Shown: in pieces, positions 1 to 8,038 of the stretch
Position numbering within the stretch: position 1 is the stretch's first letter
Layout of the letters: each line of letters opens with the position of its first letter
Assembly: GCF_014649535.1 (NCBI RefSeq)
Contig: NZ_BMTF01000003.1
Span: forward strand, 1 to 64,000
Reading direction: 5' to 3'
From: Streptomyces gelaticus
GTDB taxonomy: Bacteria; Actinomycetota; Actinomycetes; Streptomycetales; Streptomycetaceae
Length of the DNA: 64,000 nucleotides
Made by a program: the position numbers and the translations under genes
The notes under the pieces: generated by a model
The model's database searches: none
Told to the model about the DNA's origin: nothing
The model's input: only the letters and a program-made list of their open reading frames with translations

Positions 1-99
1 ATCAAAGACCTGGACCGGGCCGCCGAGATCCAACAGGTTCACCTCGGGCAGCACCAGCACGACCACCCGTCCCGTACGCCCGCTCGTCACGTCACTCAC
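1..99 (-). CDS. GlxA-like transcriptional regulator, N-terminus only (partial)
   Basis: Only the first 33 residues lie inside the window; the rest continues beyond base 1. After a short polar leader the protein reads VVVLVLPEVNLLDLGGPVQVF, the first beta strand and loop of DJ-1/PfpI-like domains. In GlxA-type regulators this domain precedes an AraC-type DNA-binding domain, but that half is not visible, so the family call rests on the first strand alone. The GTG start is chosen because a -10-like TACTGT ends six bases before it and no ribosome binding site is present, which suggests a leaderless message. A plain PfpI-family protein is the main alternative. Confidence 0.55.
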   Translation of the reverse strand, partial: MSDVTSGRTGRVVVLVLPEVNLLDLGGPVQVFD

Positions 100-105
100 A
101 CGGAC

Positions 106-111
106 ACAGTA
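106..111 (-). promoter_or_regulatory. -10 element for a leaderless GTG start
   Basis: On the minus strand TACTGT ends six bases before the GTG at 99. This spacing puts the transcription start at or next to the start codon. No purine-rich ribosome binding site is seen between them. Confidence 0.4.
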
Positions 112-231
112 GGCAAGCTCCACCGGCACCCACGAGGGCAACCAGCGCCGCAGACCGGACGGATCAGGCACTGCGAGGTCCGGGACCCTTGATCAATTCT
201 CGGTGACGCAGGAACCGACCGAGTGGGGTGC

Positions 232-705
232 CTACCGAGTCCTGATCAATCTGTGGGATTCGCTCTCGGGGCGGGGCGGTGAGCCGGCCAGCTGTGAGGC
301 GTCCTCGTACCGGACCTCGTAGACCCGCTCGGTGAACTTCCAGCCGTCGCAGGTGCGCTGGTAACGGTCGTGGTAAATGGCGTAGTTCATCCCTCCGCGG
401 CCGTCGCGGCCACGCCCCACCTCCGAGATGTACGCGCGGCCGGACGCGGTGTCGCCGTCGAGCCGGATCACGCCCGGGTGCGTGTTCTGCACAAGAAATT
501 CCACAACGTCCGGCACCCGCCTGCCCCAGGCACGGATCGCCTCCCGCCCTTCGAGTTCGACGGGGATGTTGGGCATCCGCAAGGCGCCGTCCGGTGTGAA
601 CAGCGAAGCGATGCGGTCGTAGTCGCGCATCATCACCCCGTCGGTGAACTCACCGCGCAGCGCCTCGATCTCGACGCGATCCGCGACAGCCTGAAAGTCA
701 CTCAT
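232..705 (-). CDS. SnoaL-like / NTF2-fold protein
   Basis: A 157-residue protein of the NTF2-like superfamily, which includes polyketide cyclases, ketosteroid isomerases and small dehydratases. The N-terminal helix (VEIEALRGEF), then YDRIASLFTPDGALRMP, the EGREAIRAWG segment and the C-terminal beta strands ending in WKFTERVYEVRYED match the usual SnoaL_4 layout. The ATG at 705 is preceded by GAGGAAGAG at a workable distance; an in-frame ATG at 720 lies in that site and is less likely. No biosynthetic genes surround it, so the substrate cannot be inferred. The last residues after about 140 are low-complexity and charged. Confidence 0.75.
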   Translation of the reverse strand: MSDFQAVADRVEIEALRGEFTDGVMMRDYDRIASLFTPDGALRMPNIPVELEGREAIRAWGRRVPDVVEFLVQNTHPGVIRLDGDTASGRAYISEVGRGRDGRGGMNYAIYHDRYQRTCDGWKFTERVYEVRYEDASQLAGSPPRPESESHRLIRTR

Positions 706-1022
706 CGTTCTCTTCCTCATCGCCTTGGAACCGGTGCACGAACGACACCCGCTGGATGGCGCGTTCGTCTCAGCGTTACGACGGCACGGCTCTCCGGAAT
801 GTGACACGGCCCGCCCGGAGCGCACCGCGAGGAGGATCCGCCCGGCAGGAACGAGGGCCGAGGCGGAACGGGCGACGACTGCGCGGATGCGGGCGTCCTG
901 CCCGGTCGCGGACGGGGTTGACGGGGCTAGGCTGCGCAACGGTGTCGGAGACGGGCGCCGAAGGGCGGTCGGCGGAAAGCTGAACCGACCCCGGAATCAG
1001 TGGGAAACGACGGAGGACCGGG
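706..1022. other. Divergent intergenic region
   Basis: This 317-base stretch separates two divergently transcribed genes. A -10-like TAGGCT lies at 928-933 on the plus strand and a good ribosome binding site (GGAGG, 1012-1016) precedes the ATG at 1023. Open frames here show no protein-like composition. I see no further feature. Confidence 0.4.
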
Positions 1023-1943
1023 ATGGGGGCCATGGCAGATCCGGGCAAGGGGAGCGACGAGCGGCGACGGAAGGCCGATCCGGCCGAGCTGGGGTCTGTC
1101 CTCGCGCGCTACCGGGAACGCCCGACGATGGGCAAACTCGGTCTGACCGTCGTCCCGGTGGTCGCCTTCCTGGCGTTCGGCGGCATACCCGACTCCATGC
1201 CGGGCACCGGGCACCTCATATTCGACGTCATCTGCCTCCTGCTGTTCGTCTGGGGTGTGTACGAGCTGACCCACTCCCTCGCCTCCTGGCTGATCCTGCA
1301 CGAGGACGGCATCGTCTACCGGGGCCGCCGCAAGGTGCGGTGGGCGCACCGCTGGGAGGATTTCAAGGACGTCGTCCTCTCTCACGAGGTCACTTACCTG
1401 GGCGGGTCCTCGCGGCCCATCTCGGACAAGATCGTCGCGCGCCTGTGGACGGCCACCGGCCAGGGCGCCCGCCAACTGTCCGGCAACTACTTCCTGACCG
1501 ACGTCGGCGCGGGCCTGCTGCGCACGTTCCTGCGCTCCCCGGGGAACCTGACACCGATGTTCGCAGGCATCATCGACCGCGTCGTCGAGGCACGCGTGCG
1601 GCACGACCTGCGCGAACTGGCCACCGAGGGCGGCAAGGTGCAGTACGGCCACATCGAGCTCGGCGGTACGTACCTGTACGTCAAGGGCGCCGCCGACGAG
1701 ATCCCGTGGGACGAGGTCACCCGACTGACTGTGGACGACCATTACGTCGGCATCACCGTTCCCCACCTGCGGCGCCGCATGGAGGGCCTCAAGCTCAAGG
1801 CGGACGGCCGCCGGGAGAACTACCGGGTCGGCGGGGACAACACCCTGTACATCGAGGACAAGGATCTGAGCAACTGCCGCAAGGCGATCATCTGGTCCGT
1901 CATGTCCGACATCGCGGGGTCCATCGACGCGCAGCCGCAGTGA
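1023..1943 (+). CDS. Membrane-associated protein of unknown function
   Basis: I do not recognise the family with certainty. The 306-residue protein has a charged cytoplasmic N-terminus, two hydrophobic segments (about residues 38-54 and 64-85) and then a long beta-rich region with repeated short strands such as EDGIVYRGRRKVRWA and GGTYLYVKGAADEIPWDEV, which look like two PH-like halves. There is no signal peptide. The ATG at 1023 sits six bases after GGAGG; the ATG at 1032 is too far from it. The 3' end overlaps the convergent small gene 1900-2244 by 44 bases. Confidence 0.7.
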   Translation: MGAMADPGKGSDERRRKADPAELGSVLARYRERPTMGKLGLTVVPVVAFLAFGGIPDSMPGTGHLIFDVICLLLFVWGVYELTHSLASWLILHEDGIVYRGRRKVRWAHRWEDFKDVVLSHEVTYLGGSSRPISDKIVARLWTATGQGARQLSGNYFLTDVGAGLLRTFLRSPGNLTPMFAGIIDRVVEARVRHDLRELATEGGKVQYGHIELGGTYLYVKGAADEIPWDEVTRLTVDDHYVGITVPHLRRRMEGLKLKADGRRENYRVGGDNTLYIEDKDLSNCRKAIIWSVMSDIAGSIDAQPQ

Positions 1944-2244
1944 CCGCGGCCACGGGCAGGACCCGCACGGGGCGCGCGGACCAGTCGACGACACGTCCGC
2001 CCGCGCGAACGGTGTAGGCGTACGGCTCACCGGCCCTGAGCCGTATGACCGCTTCCCACTGACCGTGGTCGAGCCACCGGAAGGTGCGGTCGCGGTCCTC
2101 CGCGTCGAACGCGGAGAGCAGGGTCCGTACGGAGACCCGCATCCAGATCAGCGCCTGCGTGGGGGTGGTGGCGTGCTCGGCCCGTGCGAGCAGCCCATCG
2201 GCGGTGACCTCGCACCGCCAGGCGGTCTGGACAGGCCGCCTCAC
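1900..2244 (-). CDS. Small conserved-looking protein coupled to the ATP-binding protein
   Basis: A 114-residue protein whose GTG start overlaps the TGA stop of the upstream anti-sigma-like ATPase in a GTGA, the usual sign of translational coupling. It has an Ala/Arg-rich helical first half and a middle segment FRWLDHGQWEAVIRLRAGEP that looks folded; the tail is basic. No family is recognised. Coupling suggests it works with, or is dosed with, the RsbW-like protein. The 3' end overlaps the plus-strand gene that ends at 1943, so both stop regions are antisense to each other. Confidence 0.6.
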   Translation of the reverse strand: MRRPVQTAWRCEVTADGLLARAEHATTPTQALIWMRVSVRTLLSAFDAEDRDRTFRWLDHGQWEAVIRLRAGEPYAYTVRAGGRVVDWSARPVRVLPVAAVTAAARRWTPRCRT

Positions 2245-2645
2245 GTCAACTCCGCTTGACTGATGGCCAGATGGATCCAGACGGTCTTGCCGGGGTCGCG
2301 CGGCCGTACGCCCCACTTCGCCGCGATCGCGTCCACGATGACCAGGCCCCGGCCGGAGAGGTCGTCGAGCGTGGGCGTACGGAGTTCGGGCATCCGCCAC
2401 TGGTAGGAGTCGGACACCTCCAGGACGAGCGTGCCGTTGCGACGGCGTAAGCCGAGTTCGAAGTAGTCGCCGGTCCCCTTGGCGTGGTTGACCACATTGG
2501 TGCTCAACTCGCTTGCGATGAGGGTGGTTTCGTCGATGAGACCGCCGAGCCTCCACTCGGTCAGGATGCTCTCGACGTGGCGTCGGGCGGCGGGGACGGA
2601 GTCCCTGTGGGCCCGGAATCTCTTGATGTGCGTGCGCCCGGACAT
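2241..2645 (-). CDS. RsbW-like ATP-binding protein (HATPase_c_2), TTA codon present
   Basis: A 134-residue stand-alone histidine-kinase-type ATPase of the RsbW/SpoIIAB group. The N box is ELSTNVVNHA and the later glycine motif is DLSGRGLVIVD. Family members bind ATP and phosphorylate or sequester partner proteins, often anti-sigma antagonists. The ATG at 2645 (MSGRTHIK) is preferred over a possible start at 2768, whose extra 41 residues do not look like protein. Codon 66 (bases 2450-2448) is TTA, read by the bldA tRNA in Streptomyces, so translation may be limited to late growth. The gene is divergent from the XRE/DUF397 pair, a very common Streptomyces arrangement. Confidence 0.85.
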   Translation of the reverse strand: MSGRTHIKRFRAHRDSVPAARRHVESILTEWRLGGLIDETTLIASELSTNVVNHAKGTGDYFELGLRRRNGTLVLEVSDSYQWRMPELRTPTLDDLSGRGLVIVDAIAAKWGVRPRDPGKTVWIHLAISQAELT

Positions 2646-2859
2646 GGGTGCCCCAAGGTCGGTGGGTGGGCAGACGAAATCACGGTCACGGAGTGCGCCC
2701 GAGGGGACACTGTTCGTGACGCATCTCACGCTAGAGCGAAACTCTACTGTTGTGCAATCGAACTCCATCGAGAATTTGCATATTGCTCACGGTCTCAAGC
2801 GCCTGGCGCGTAGCCTCCGTTGACGTGCAGACTGGTCACACGGAGTAAGAGGAGGGGAC

Positions 2860-3735
2860 ATGCCCGCAGGCGGACGCCCTACTGTGCGCAGCAGGCGGCT
2901 CGGCGCGGCGCTCAGGAGGTATCGCGAGGCGGTGAAGCTCGACCAGCACCATGCTGCCGAGCACATCGTGGGATCGAAGGCCAAGATCAGTCGTATCGAG
3001 GCCGGTCAGGTCTCGGCGCGGCCCGGCGATGTCCGACTGCTCCTTGAGCTGTACGGGGTGGAGGACGCCGCCGTGTACCAGCAGTTGGAGCAGCTGGCGC
3101 GGGCTTCCAACAAGCGTGGATGGTGGCTCGACTACGAGTGGGCCGCCAAGCCGGAGTATGCGGACTTCATCACGCTCGAATCCGACGCGACGTACATCCG
3201 TACTTGGCAGCCGTTGTTCCTGCCGGGACTTCTGCAGACGGACGACTACCTGAGGGTTCTGCTCGGCGCCGGCCTGAAGGTCCATACGCCCGAGGCGGTT
3301 GACGAGATGGTTGCCATTCGGCAGAAGCGCAGGAAGGTGATCGAGGAGCATGGTGCCCGGTTCGCGGCAGTCATTTGGGAGCCGGCGCTCACGGCCCCGA
3401 TGCCTTCCGCGAAAGCGCATCGCGACCAGCTCCTGCACATCCTGAATGTGGCACAACGGCAGAACGTCAGTGTTCAAGTGCTCCCTGCCGCGGAGTGGGA
3501 GGCTGCGCACATGGCGTCGCACTTCGTCATGTTCAACTTCGGTCCCGAACCTGCCCCGGAGGCGGTCGCCTTCGACAGCACGACGAGCACCGTCATCATC
3601 GAGGACCTTGAGGAGATGGCCACGCATGCGCAGATCTTCGAAGCCCTCAGATCGGCGGCGCTGACGCCCGCACAAACGCTCACCTTCCTGCGTGAGCACA
3701 TCGCAACAATCCCTGAGAGCGAGAAAGAGCAGTAA
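2860..3735 (+). CDS. XRE-family regulator with DUF5753 domain
   Basis: A 291-residue cytoplasmic DNA-binding protein. A helix-turn-helix lies at about residues 12-68 (LGAALRRYREAV, then AEHIVGSKAKISRIEAGQ). The DUF5753 region follows from about 95 to 280 and includes RTWQPLFLPGLLQTDDYLR. Such proteins are annotated as Scr1-type antitoxin-like regulators and are usually paired with a DUF397 protein, as here. The start is set by AGGAGGGGAC just before the ATG. The stop overlaps the next start (TAATG), so the two are co-translated. Confidence 0.92.
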   Translation: MPAGGRPTVRSRRLGAALRRYREAVKLDQHHAAEHIVGSKAKISRIEAGQVSARPGDVRLLLELYGVEDAAVYQQLEQLARASNKRGWWLDYEWAAKPEYADFITLESDATYIRTWQPLFLPGLLQTDDYLRVLLGAGLKVHTPEAVDEMVAIRQKRRKVIEEHGARFAAVIWEPALTAPMPSAKAHRDQLLHILNVAQRQNVSVQVLPAAEWEAAHMASHFVMFNFGPEPAPEAVAFDSTTSTVIIEDLEEMATHAQIFEALRSAALTPAQTLTFLREHIATIPESEKEQ

Positions 3736-3941
3736 TGAGGAACCCTCAGATCGTCACCGAGTTCAAGAAGTCCAGCGCCTCGCAGGGAGGGCAGCAGGAC
3801 TGCGTCGAGGTCGCCCACACCGCCGACGGCGGCCGGGCTGTCCGGGACAGCAAGAACCGGGACGGCGGGCTCCAGTTCTACGCCCCCGAGGAGTGGGCCG
3901 CGTTCCTCGACGGGGTGAAGGGCGGGGCCTTCGGAGGCTGA
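3735..3941 (+). CDS. DUF397 protein
   Basis: A 68-residue DUF397 protein with the hallmark pattern FKKSSASQGG.QDCVEVA, then VRDSKNRDGG and the C-terminal FYAPEEWAAFLDGVKGGAF. The ATG shares one base with the stop of the XRE gene. In Streptomyces these small proteins act with the neighbouring XRE/DUF5753 regulator in poorly understood developmental switches. Length and motifs are typical. Confidence 0.93.
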   Translation: MRNPQIVTEFKKSSASQGGQQDCVEVAHTADGGRAVRDSKNRDGGLQFYAPEEWAAFLDGVKGGAFGG

Positions 3942-3974
3942 GCGCCCCGGGGAGAGCCGGACGGGCGGGCTGCG

Positions 3975-4682
3975 CTAGACCTGCGTGAGCAGCCGCTCCA
4001 GCGGCCGGGGCACGCGCGCGAGGTCCAGGTGTGCGATCAGCGCCTGCGCGTACAGCGCCTTGCGCCCGCTGTGCGTGCCCATGAACCGTCGCAGCTGGTG
4101 CTCCACGGGGCGTTCCCGCTGCGCCGGCTGGCCCTGGAACGTACGGAAGGGGCGCATCTCGCCCTGGGCCTCGATCACCTGCTGTACGCCCTCGGCGCCG
4201 AGGGCGCGGATCAGCTCGTCCTCCAGGTCGGCCACGCACACCTGGAACCCGAGGGTCTCCAGTCCGGCACGGGTGAGGCCGGAGCCGAGCCCGACCCGCT
4301 CCAGATGGCGCCGGAAGTGCCGCTCCTCGCCGATGTCGCAGAGCCCCGCCAGCGGGAGGCCGAGCCCCGGCGGGCCGCACACGTCGAGGAAGCGCCCGAT
4401 GCTCATCGCGCCTCCGAGCGGCACCACCGCGACGCCCTCCGCGCCGAGGTCGCGGCCGTGGCGCGTGGCCAGCGCTTCGATCGCGACCCGGTCGCTGCTC
4501 CCCTCGACGAGCACGACCGTACGCACACCACCGGCCAGCTCCCGCGCCTGCGCGGCTGCCGCGTCCGACTCCGCTCCGCCGGCCGCCCATGTGACCGCCG
4601 CTCGGTTGAATCGCCCCAACTCGTCCACGAGACCTCGCTTCCCGGCACCATCCTGCACGGCCGTGATCCCGCACGCACTCAC
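3975..4682 (-). CDS. Stand-alone TOPRIM nucleotidyltransferase/hydrolase-domain protein
   Basis: A 235-residue protein centred on an OLD-type TOPRIM domain. The first acidic motif is VVLVEGSSDRVAIE (about residues 56-69), a later acidic motif is LCDIGEE (about 113-119), and ADLEDELI follows. TOPRIM folds use such Glu/Asp residues to bind Mg2+ for DNA or RNA cleavage. The ATPase domain found in OLD nucleases is absent and no ATPase gene is adjacent. The GTG at 4682 is used; an alternative GTG lies a few codons later. No partner can be named, so the role is open. Confidence 0.75.
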   Translation of the reverse strand: MSACGITAVQDGAGKRGLVDELGRFNRAAVTWAAGGAESDAAAAQARELAGGVRTVVLVEGSSDRVAIEALATRHGRDLGAEGVAVVPLGGAMSIGRFLDVCGPPGLGLPLAGLCDIGEERHFRRHLERVGLGSGLTRAGLETLGFQVCVADLEDELIRALGAEGVQQVIEAQGEMRPFRTFQGQPAQRERPVEHQLRRFMGTHSGRKALYAQALIAHLDLARVPRPLERLLTQV

Positions 4683-4895
4683 GTTTTCCCGGCCCGCGTC
4701 GTCCGGTCGGCCGCGGAGCGTCTCGTCGAACTGCCGTCGGCCGCACGGTGGGTGTGGTGGCGGACAGGTTCGAAGCTGCTGCCTGCCGCCAGTGCCTGAG
4801 CGAAGAAATAACCTCCCCGGCGTTGTCGGTGACCTCTGTTAGCTTCATGCGGCTCGTGCGTTTCACGAGTTCAAACGTTCACAGGGGAGGGCCAG

Positions 4896-7034
4896 TTGAT
4901 CAGATCCAGGAGAACGGGCAGACGCAGACGGATGGTGGTGGCCGGCTGCGCGGCGGCGTTGCTGGCCACGGCTGTCGGTCCGGCGCACGCGATGGACAAC
5001 CTGCCGCCGAAGCAGCCGCTGGTCCAGGACCTCCAATCGGAGGGCAAGGCCTGCGCGACCGGCGACGACACGCCATATGTCCCGGAGCCGCCCAGGCTCA
5101 GTGCCATGCTGTACGACCCGGAGGAGGACAACCAGCCCTCCGAATCGAGCCCGGTCAAGGGAGAGTTCGAAGTCTGGTGGACGGACTCGGCAGGGGTGGA
5201 GCAGCGCCGTACCTACACCACCATCACGTTGTCGTCGGGGTCGCGCTACTACTGGACGGTGCCGGACGACATCCCGGCGAACACGGTCGTCTCCTGGCAC
5301 GTTCGCGCGAACGACGGCGAGGCGGCCTCCGCCTGGAGCGATGAGGGCGACGGCTCGGTCTGCTCGTTCGTGTACGACGACGTGAACCCTGAGAAGGCAA
5401 CGCTCAGCTCCCCCGATTACCCCAAGCCCGAGGACGTGTTCTGGGTGGACGGGGTCGGTGTCTACGGACACTTCACCATGGACTCGCCGTCCGACGACGT
5501 TGTGTCGTACAAATACGGCTTCCTGGGTGGCCCCTACGGGACTGTCTCCGCCGAGCAGCCCGGCGCGGCTGTGACCATTCCGTACCTGCCGCTCACTTCA
5601 GGGCCCAAGTCGCTGACGGTCCGTGCGATCGACCGGTCGGGCCGGAGCAGCGGGGAGTCGCGGTACGACTTCAACGTGAAGTCCGGGCGTGCCCCTGTCG
5701 CCCGCTGGAAGCTGGACGACCCGGCGGGCTCCCGGCCGGCGTCGGCCGAGACGGGCACCGCCGCCCGTGCCGGTACCGGCGTGACTTTCGGCGGCCCGGC
5801 GCCCTCGGGCACCGGAACCACCGCCGCGGTCAGCCTCGACGGCAGCGGCCACGGCTTCCTCACCACGGACGCCCCGGCCACCGACATCCGCAAGACCTTC
5901 GCTGTCAGCGGCTGGGCGCGGCCTGCCGAAACCGGCCGGAACATGACTGTCGCCAGCCAGGACGCGGACGGGCGACCCGGCTTCACCCTTGGGTTGCGCA
6001 ACCAGGAAACCGGCCCTGCCTGGTCGTTCGCGATCGGGGACGCGACGGTGTCCGGTGGCGCGCCGGAGGCCGGCGAGTGGGCTCATCTGCTGGGGCTGTA
6101 CGACGCGGAGACAGGCCGCGCCCAGCTGTACATCAATGGCCATGAGGTCGGCACTGCGGCAGAGGCGACTCCCGCCGAGGCGGCCGGCGCGTTCCAGATC
6201 GGCCGCGCCCGTGGTGCTGCCGGCTACCGTGACCGGTGGCACGGTGATGTCGGTGACGTGCGGGTCCACGACCGGGTCGTGGTACCGGATGAGGTAGCCG
6301 AACTGGCACTGCGCAAGCCGAAGCCGCTCGGCCGCTGGTCCGTGGAGAACGCGGCGGACGGCACGAGCCCCGAGCAGGCGGGCGGCGCACCGCTGCGGCT
6401 CGGCACGGGAGCTTCGATCTACCGGGGCTCCGACGGTTCCTGTCTCCCGGAAGTGGACCCCGACTGCCCCTACGTGCCGCAGGCACTCGTCGGCGACGGG
6501 CATCTCCGCCTGGACGGTGAGACCGGGTACGCCGCTGTCGACGGGCCCGTCGTGGACACCAGGGACAGTTTCACCCTCGGCGTCGTGGTACGCCTCGCGG
6601 ACTCCGAGCCGGCCCACCCGATGACCGTGCTCTCGCAGGCCGGCGAGCACACCGACGTGTTCAAGGTGCGCTACGAGCCGTCCACGTACACCTGGCAACT
6701 GGTGATGCCGGAGAAGGACGAGGCCGGAGCCCCCGAGAAGGTGGTGGCCCAGATCAAGAGCATGGCAGGCGGCCAGGTGCGTCGTCTCGCCGTGATCTAC
6801 GACGACGGGACCGACACGGTCACGCTCTATCTCGACAGCTCCATCAAGGCGACCGCGAGTCTCCCGCACGGTCGGCACAGCACCGGTGGTCTCCAGATCG
6901 GCCGGGCCAAAGCCGGTGACGGCTGGGGCGAGTACCTCCACGGCGATGTGGACGAGGTGCAGGCCTACTCCGGTGCACTGCGGGACAAGTACGTGCCCTT
7001 CCTGGGCAAGGGGACGGATTTCTGCCCGTGCTGA
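4896..7034 (+). CDS. Secreted protein with two LamG/concanavalin-like domains
   Basis: A 712-residue exported protein. A basic start (MIRSRRTGRRRR) leads into a hydrophobic core and a likely cleavage after AHA (residue 32). Residues 60-290 are fibronectin-like beta repeats. Two laminin-G-like jelly-roll domains follow (about 295-465 and 475-705), each carrying the phrase ING/SSIK...QIGRA...GDVDEV. Such domains bind sugars or cell-surface polymers. The start is TTG at 4896, supported by AGGGGAGG seven bases upstream. The C-terminus ends FCPC, leaving a Cys pair that could form a disulphide. No sortase signal is seen, so it is probably released. Confidence 0.82.
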   Translation: MIRSRRTGRRRRMVVAGCAAALLATAVGPAHAMDNLPPKQPLVQDLQSEGKACATGDDTPYVPEPPRLSAMLYDPEEDNQPSESSPVKGEFEVWWTDSAGVEQRRTYTTITLSSGSRYYWTVPDDIPANTVVSWHVRANDGEAASAWSDEGDGSVCSFVYDDVNPEKATLSSPDYPKPEDVFWVDGVGVYGHFTMDSPSDDVVSYKYGFLGGPYGTVSAEQPGAAVTIPYLPLTSGPKSLTVRAIDRSGRSSGESRYDFNVKSGRAPVARWKLDDPAGSRPASAETGTAARAGTGVTFGGPAPSGTGTTAAVSLDGSGHGFLTTDAPATDIRKTFAVSGWARPAETGRNMTVASQDADGRPGFTLGLRNQETGPAWSFAIGDATVSGGAPEAGEWAHLLGLYDAETGRAQLYINGHEVGTAAEATPAEAAGAFQIGRARGAAGYRDRWHGDVGDVRVHDRVVVPDEVAELALRKPKPLGRWSVENAADGTSPEQAGGAPLRLGTGASIYRGSDGSCLPEVDPDCPYVPQALVGDGHLRLDGETGYAAVDGPVVDTRDSFTLGVVVRLADSEPAHPMTVLSQAGEHTDVFKVRYEPSTYTWQLVMPEKDEAGAPEKVVAQIKSMAGGQVRRLAVIYDDGTDTVTLYLDSSIKATASLPHGRHSTGGLQIGRAKAGDGWGEYLHGDVDEVQAYSGALRDKYVPFLGKGTDFCPC

Positions 7035-7198
7035 TCCGTCCGTACTGAGACAAGAGGTCCGACCTCCCGGCGGCCGGCAGAACCGAGGATTCTGCGGGCC
7101 GTCGGGCTCCGGTCAGCCGCCGGGTATCACCACCAGAACCCGACGAAGCACTACTGGCAGCAGCCCGGCCATCGCCGGGGCGGTGAAGGCCGGGGCCG

Positions 7199-8038
7199 TC
7201 ACGCGCCGAGCCACTCCGCGACCCCGACCACGTCCCCGACGCGCACCGTGCCCTCGCTGACCACCGCGTTCTTCGCGCCGAAGCTGACCTTGTTCCCGTA
7301 CTCCGGCTCGCGCCGGTACGTCGACAGCGTGCGGATCGGTTCCGGGCCCGCGCGGCGGCCGGTGGTCTGGTCGACCATGGGGACGGCGCAGCGCATCGCC
7401 CGTACGGAGTGGGCGAGTTCGACGGACCCGATGGTCATCCGGCGCACCCGGTCCTCGAAATGGGGTTCGTCGTTGCCGGTCAGGACGATGTTGGGGCGGA
7501 AGCGGTTCATCGGGACAGGATTCGCGTCGCCCCGGGCGGTGATGCGGGCGTTGAGGTCGTCCAGGGAGGCCGTCGAGGCGACCAGCACCGCGTGCGCGTC
7601 CGCGAAGTTGACCTTGCCGGGGGTCTCGCCCCAGCCGTCCCGGTCGAAGCCCGGAACCACGCGTACCAGGCGGGACTTCACGCCGAGCGCGTCGGAGAAC
7701 CACTCCGCGACCGCGTCCCCCTGGTCGACGGCCGCGCCGAGCGGGCGGTCGAACATGCTGACGTCGATGCGCGGGCCGTGTGGGTCGATGTCGAGGTGGA
7801 GCGGTTCGACGTCGGCGGTGGTCAGGGCCAACGCCGCGCCCGCGTCCCGGACTTCGACTCCGATCGCGGCCATCGCGGGGTGGGTGCGCTGACTGCGGAA
7901 GGCGCCGTCCGTGGCGTCCACCACCATGAACGTACGGTCGTGTTCGAGGCCGGTGCCGAAGACCTGCGCGGAGTCGACCGTGGTCCCGGCGCAGCCCTTG
8001 ACCGGGTAGTAGGCCAGTTCGCGGACGGTGATCGTCAT
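7199..8038 (-). CDS. MOSC-domain protein (YcbX/mARC type)
   Basis: A 279-residue protein with an N-terminal MOSC_N beta barrel (ELAYYPVKGCAGTTV) and a C-terminal MOSC domain. The conserved molybdenum-ligand Cys lies in AMRCAVPMVDQTTG, followed by LSTYRREPE. Members bind Mo cofactor or transfer sulphur, and YcbX-type enzymes reduce N-hydroxylated compounds. The ATG at 8038 lies behind GGAGGGG and overlaps the acetyltransferase stop by four bases (ATGA), so the two are translationally coupled. No Mo-cofactor genes are nearby. Confidence 0.9.
   Translation of the reverse strand: MTITVRELAYYPVKGCAGTTVDSAQVFGTGLEHDRTFMVVDATDGAFRSQRTHPAMAAIGVEVRDAGAALALTTADVEPLHLDIDPHGPRIDVSMFDRPLGAAVDQGDAVAEWFSDALGVKSRLVRVVPGFDRDGWGETPGKVNFADAHAVLVASTASLDDLNARITARGDANPVPMNRFRPNIVLTGNDEPHFEDRVRRMTIGSVELAHSVRAMRCAVPMVDQTTGRRAGPEPIRTLSTYRREPEYGNKVSFGAKNAVVSEGTVRVGDVVGVAEWLGA

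Noticed and set aside
725..2017. Long plus-strand frame over the 1023-1943 gene
   Set aside because: Arg/Pro/Gly-rich shadow of the membrane protein in another frame, typical of high-GC DNA.
2241..3941. Classic type II toxin-antitoxin module
   Set aside because: The XRE-DUF5753/DUF397 pair is called antitoxin-like, but no toxin is recognisable and the arrangement is the common Streptomyces regulatory trio.
7035..7198. Possible small gene between the LamG protein and the MOSC gene
   Set aside because: The only open frames are short, lack a ribosome binding site and look like random high-GC sequence.
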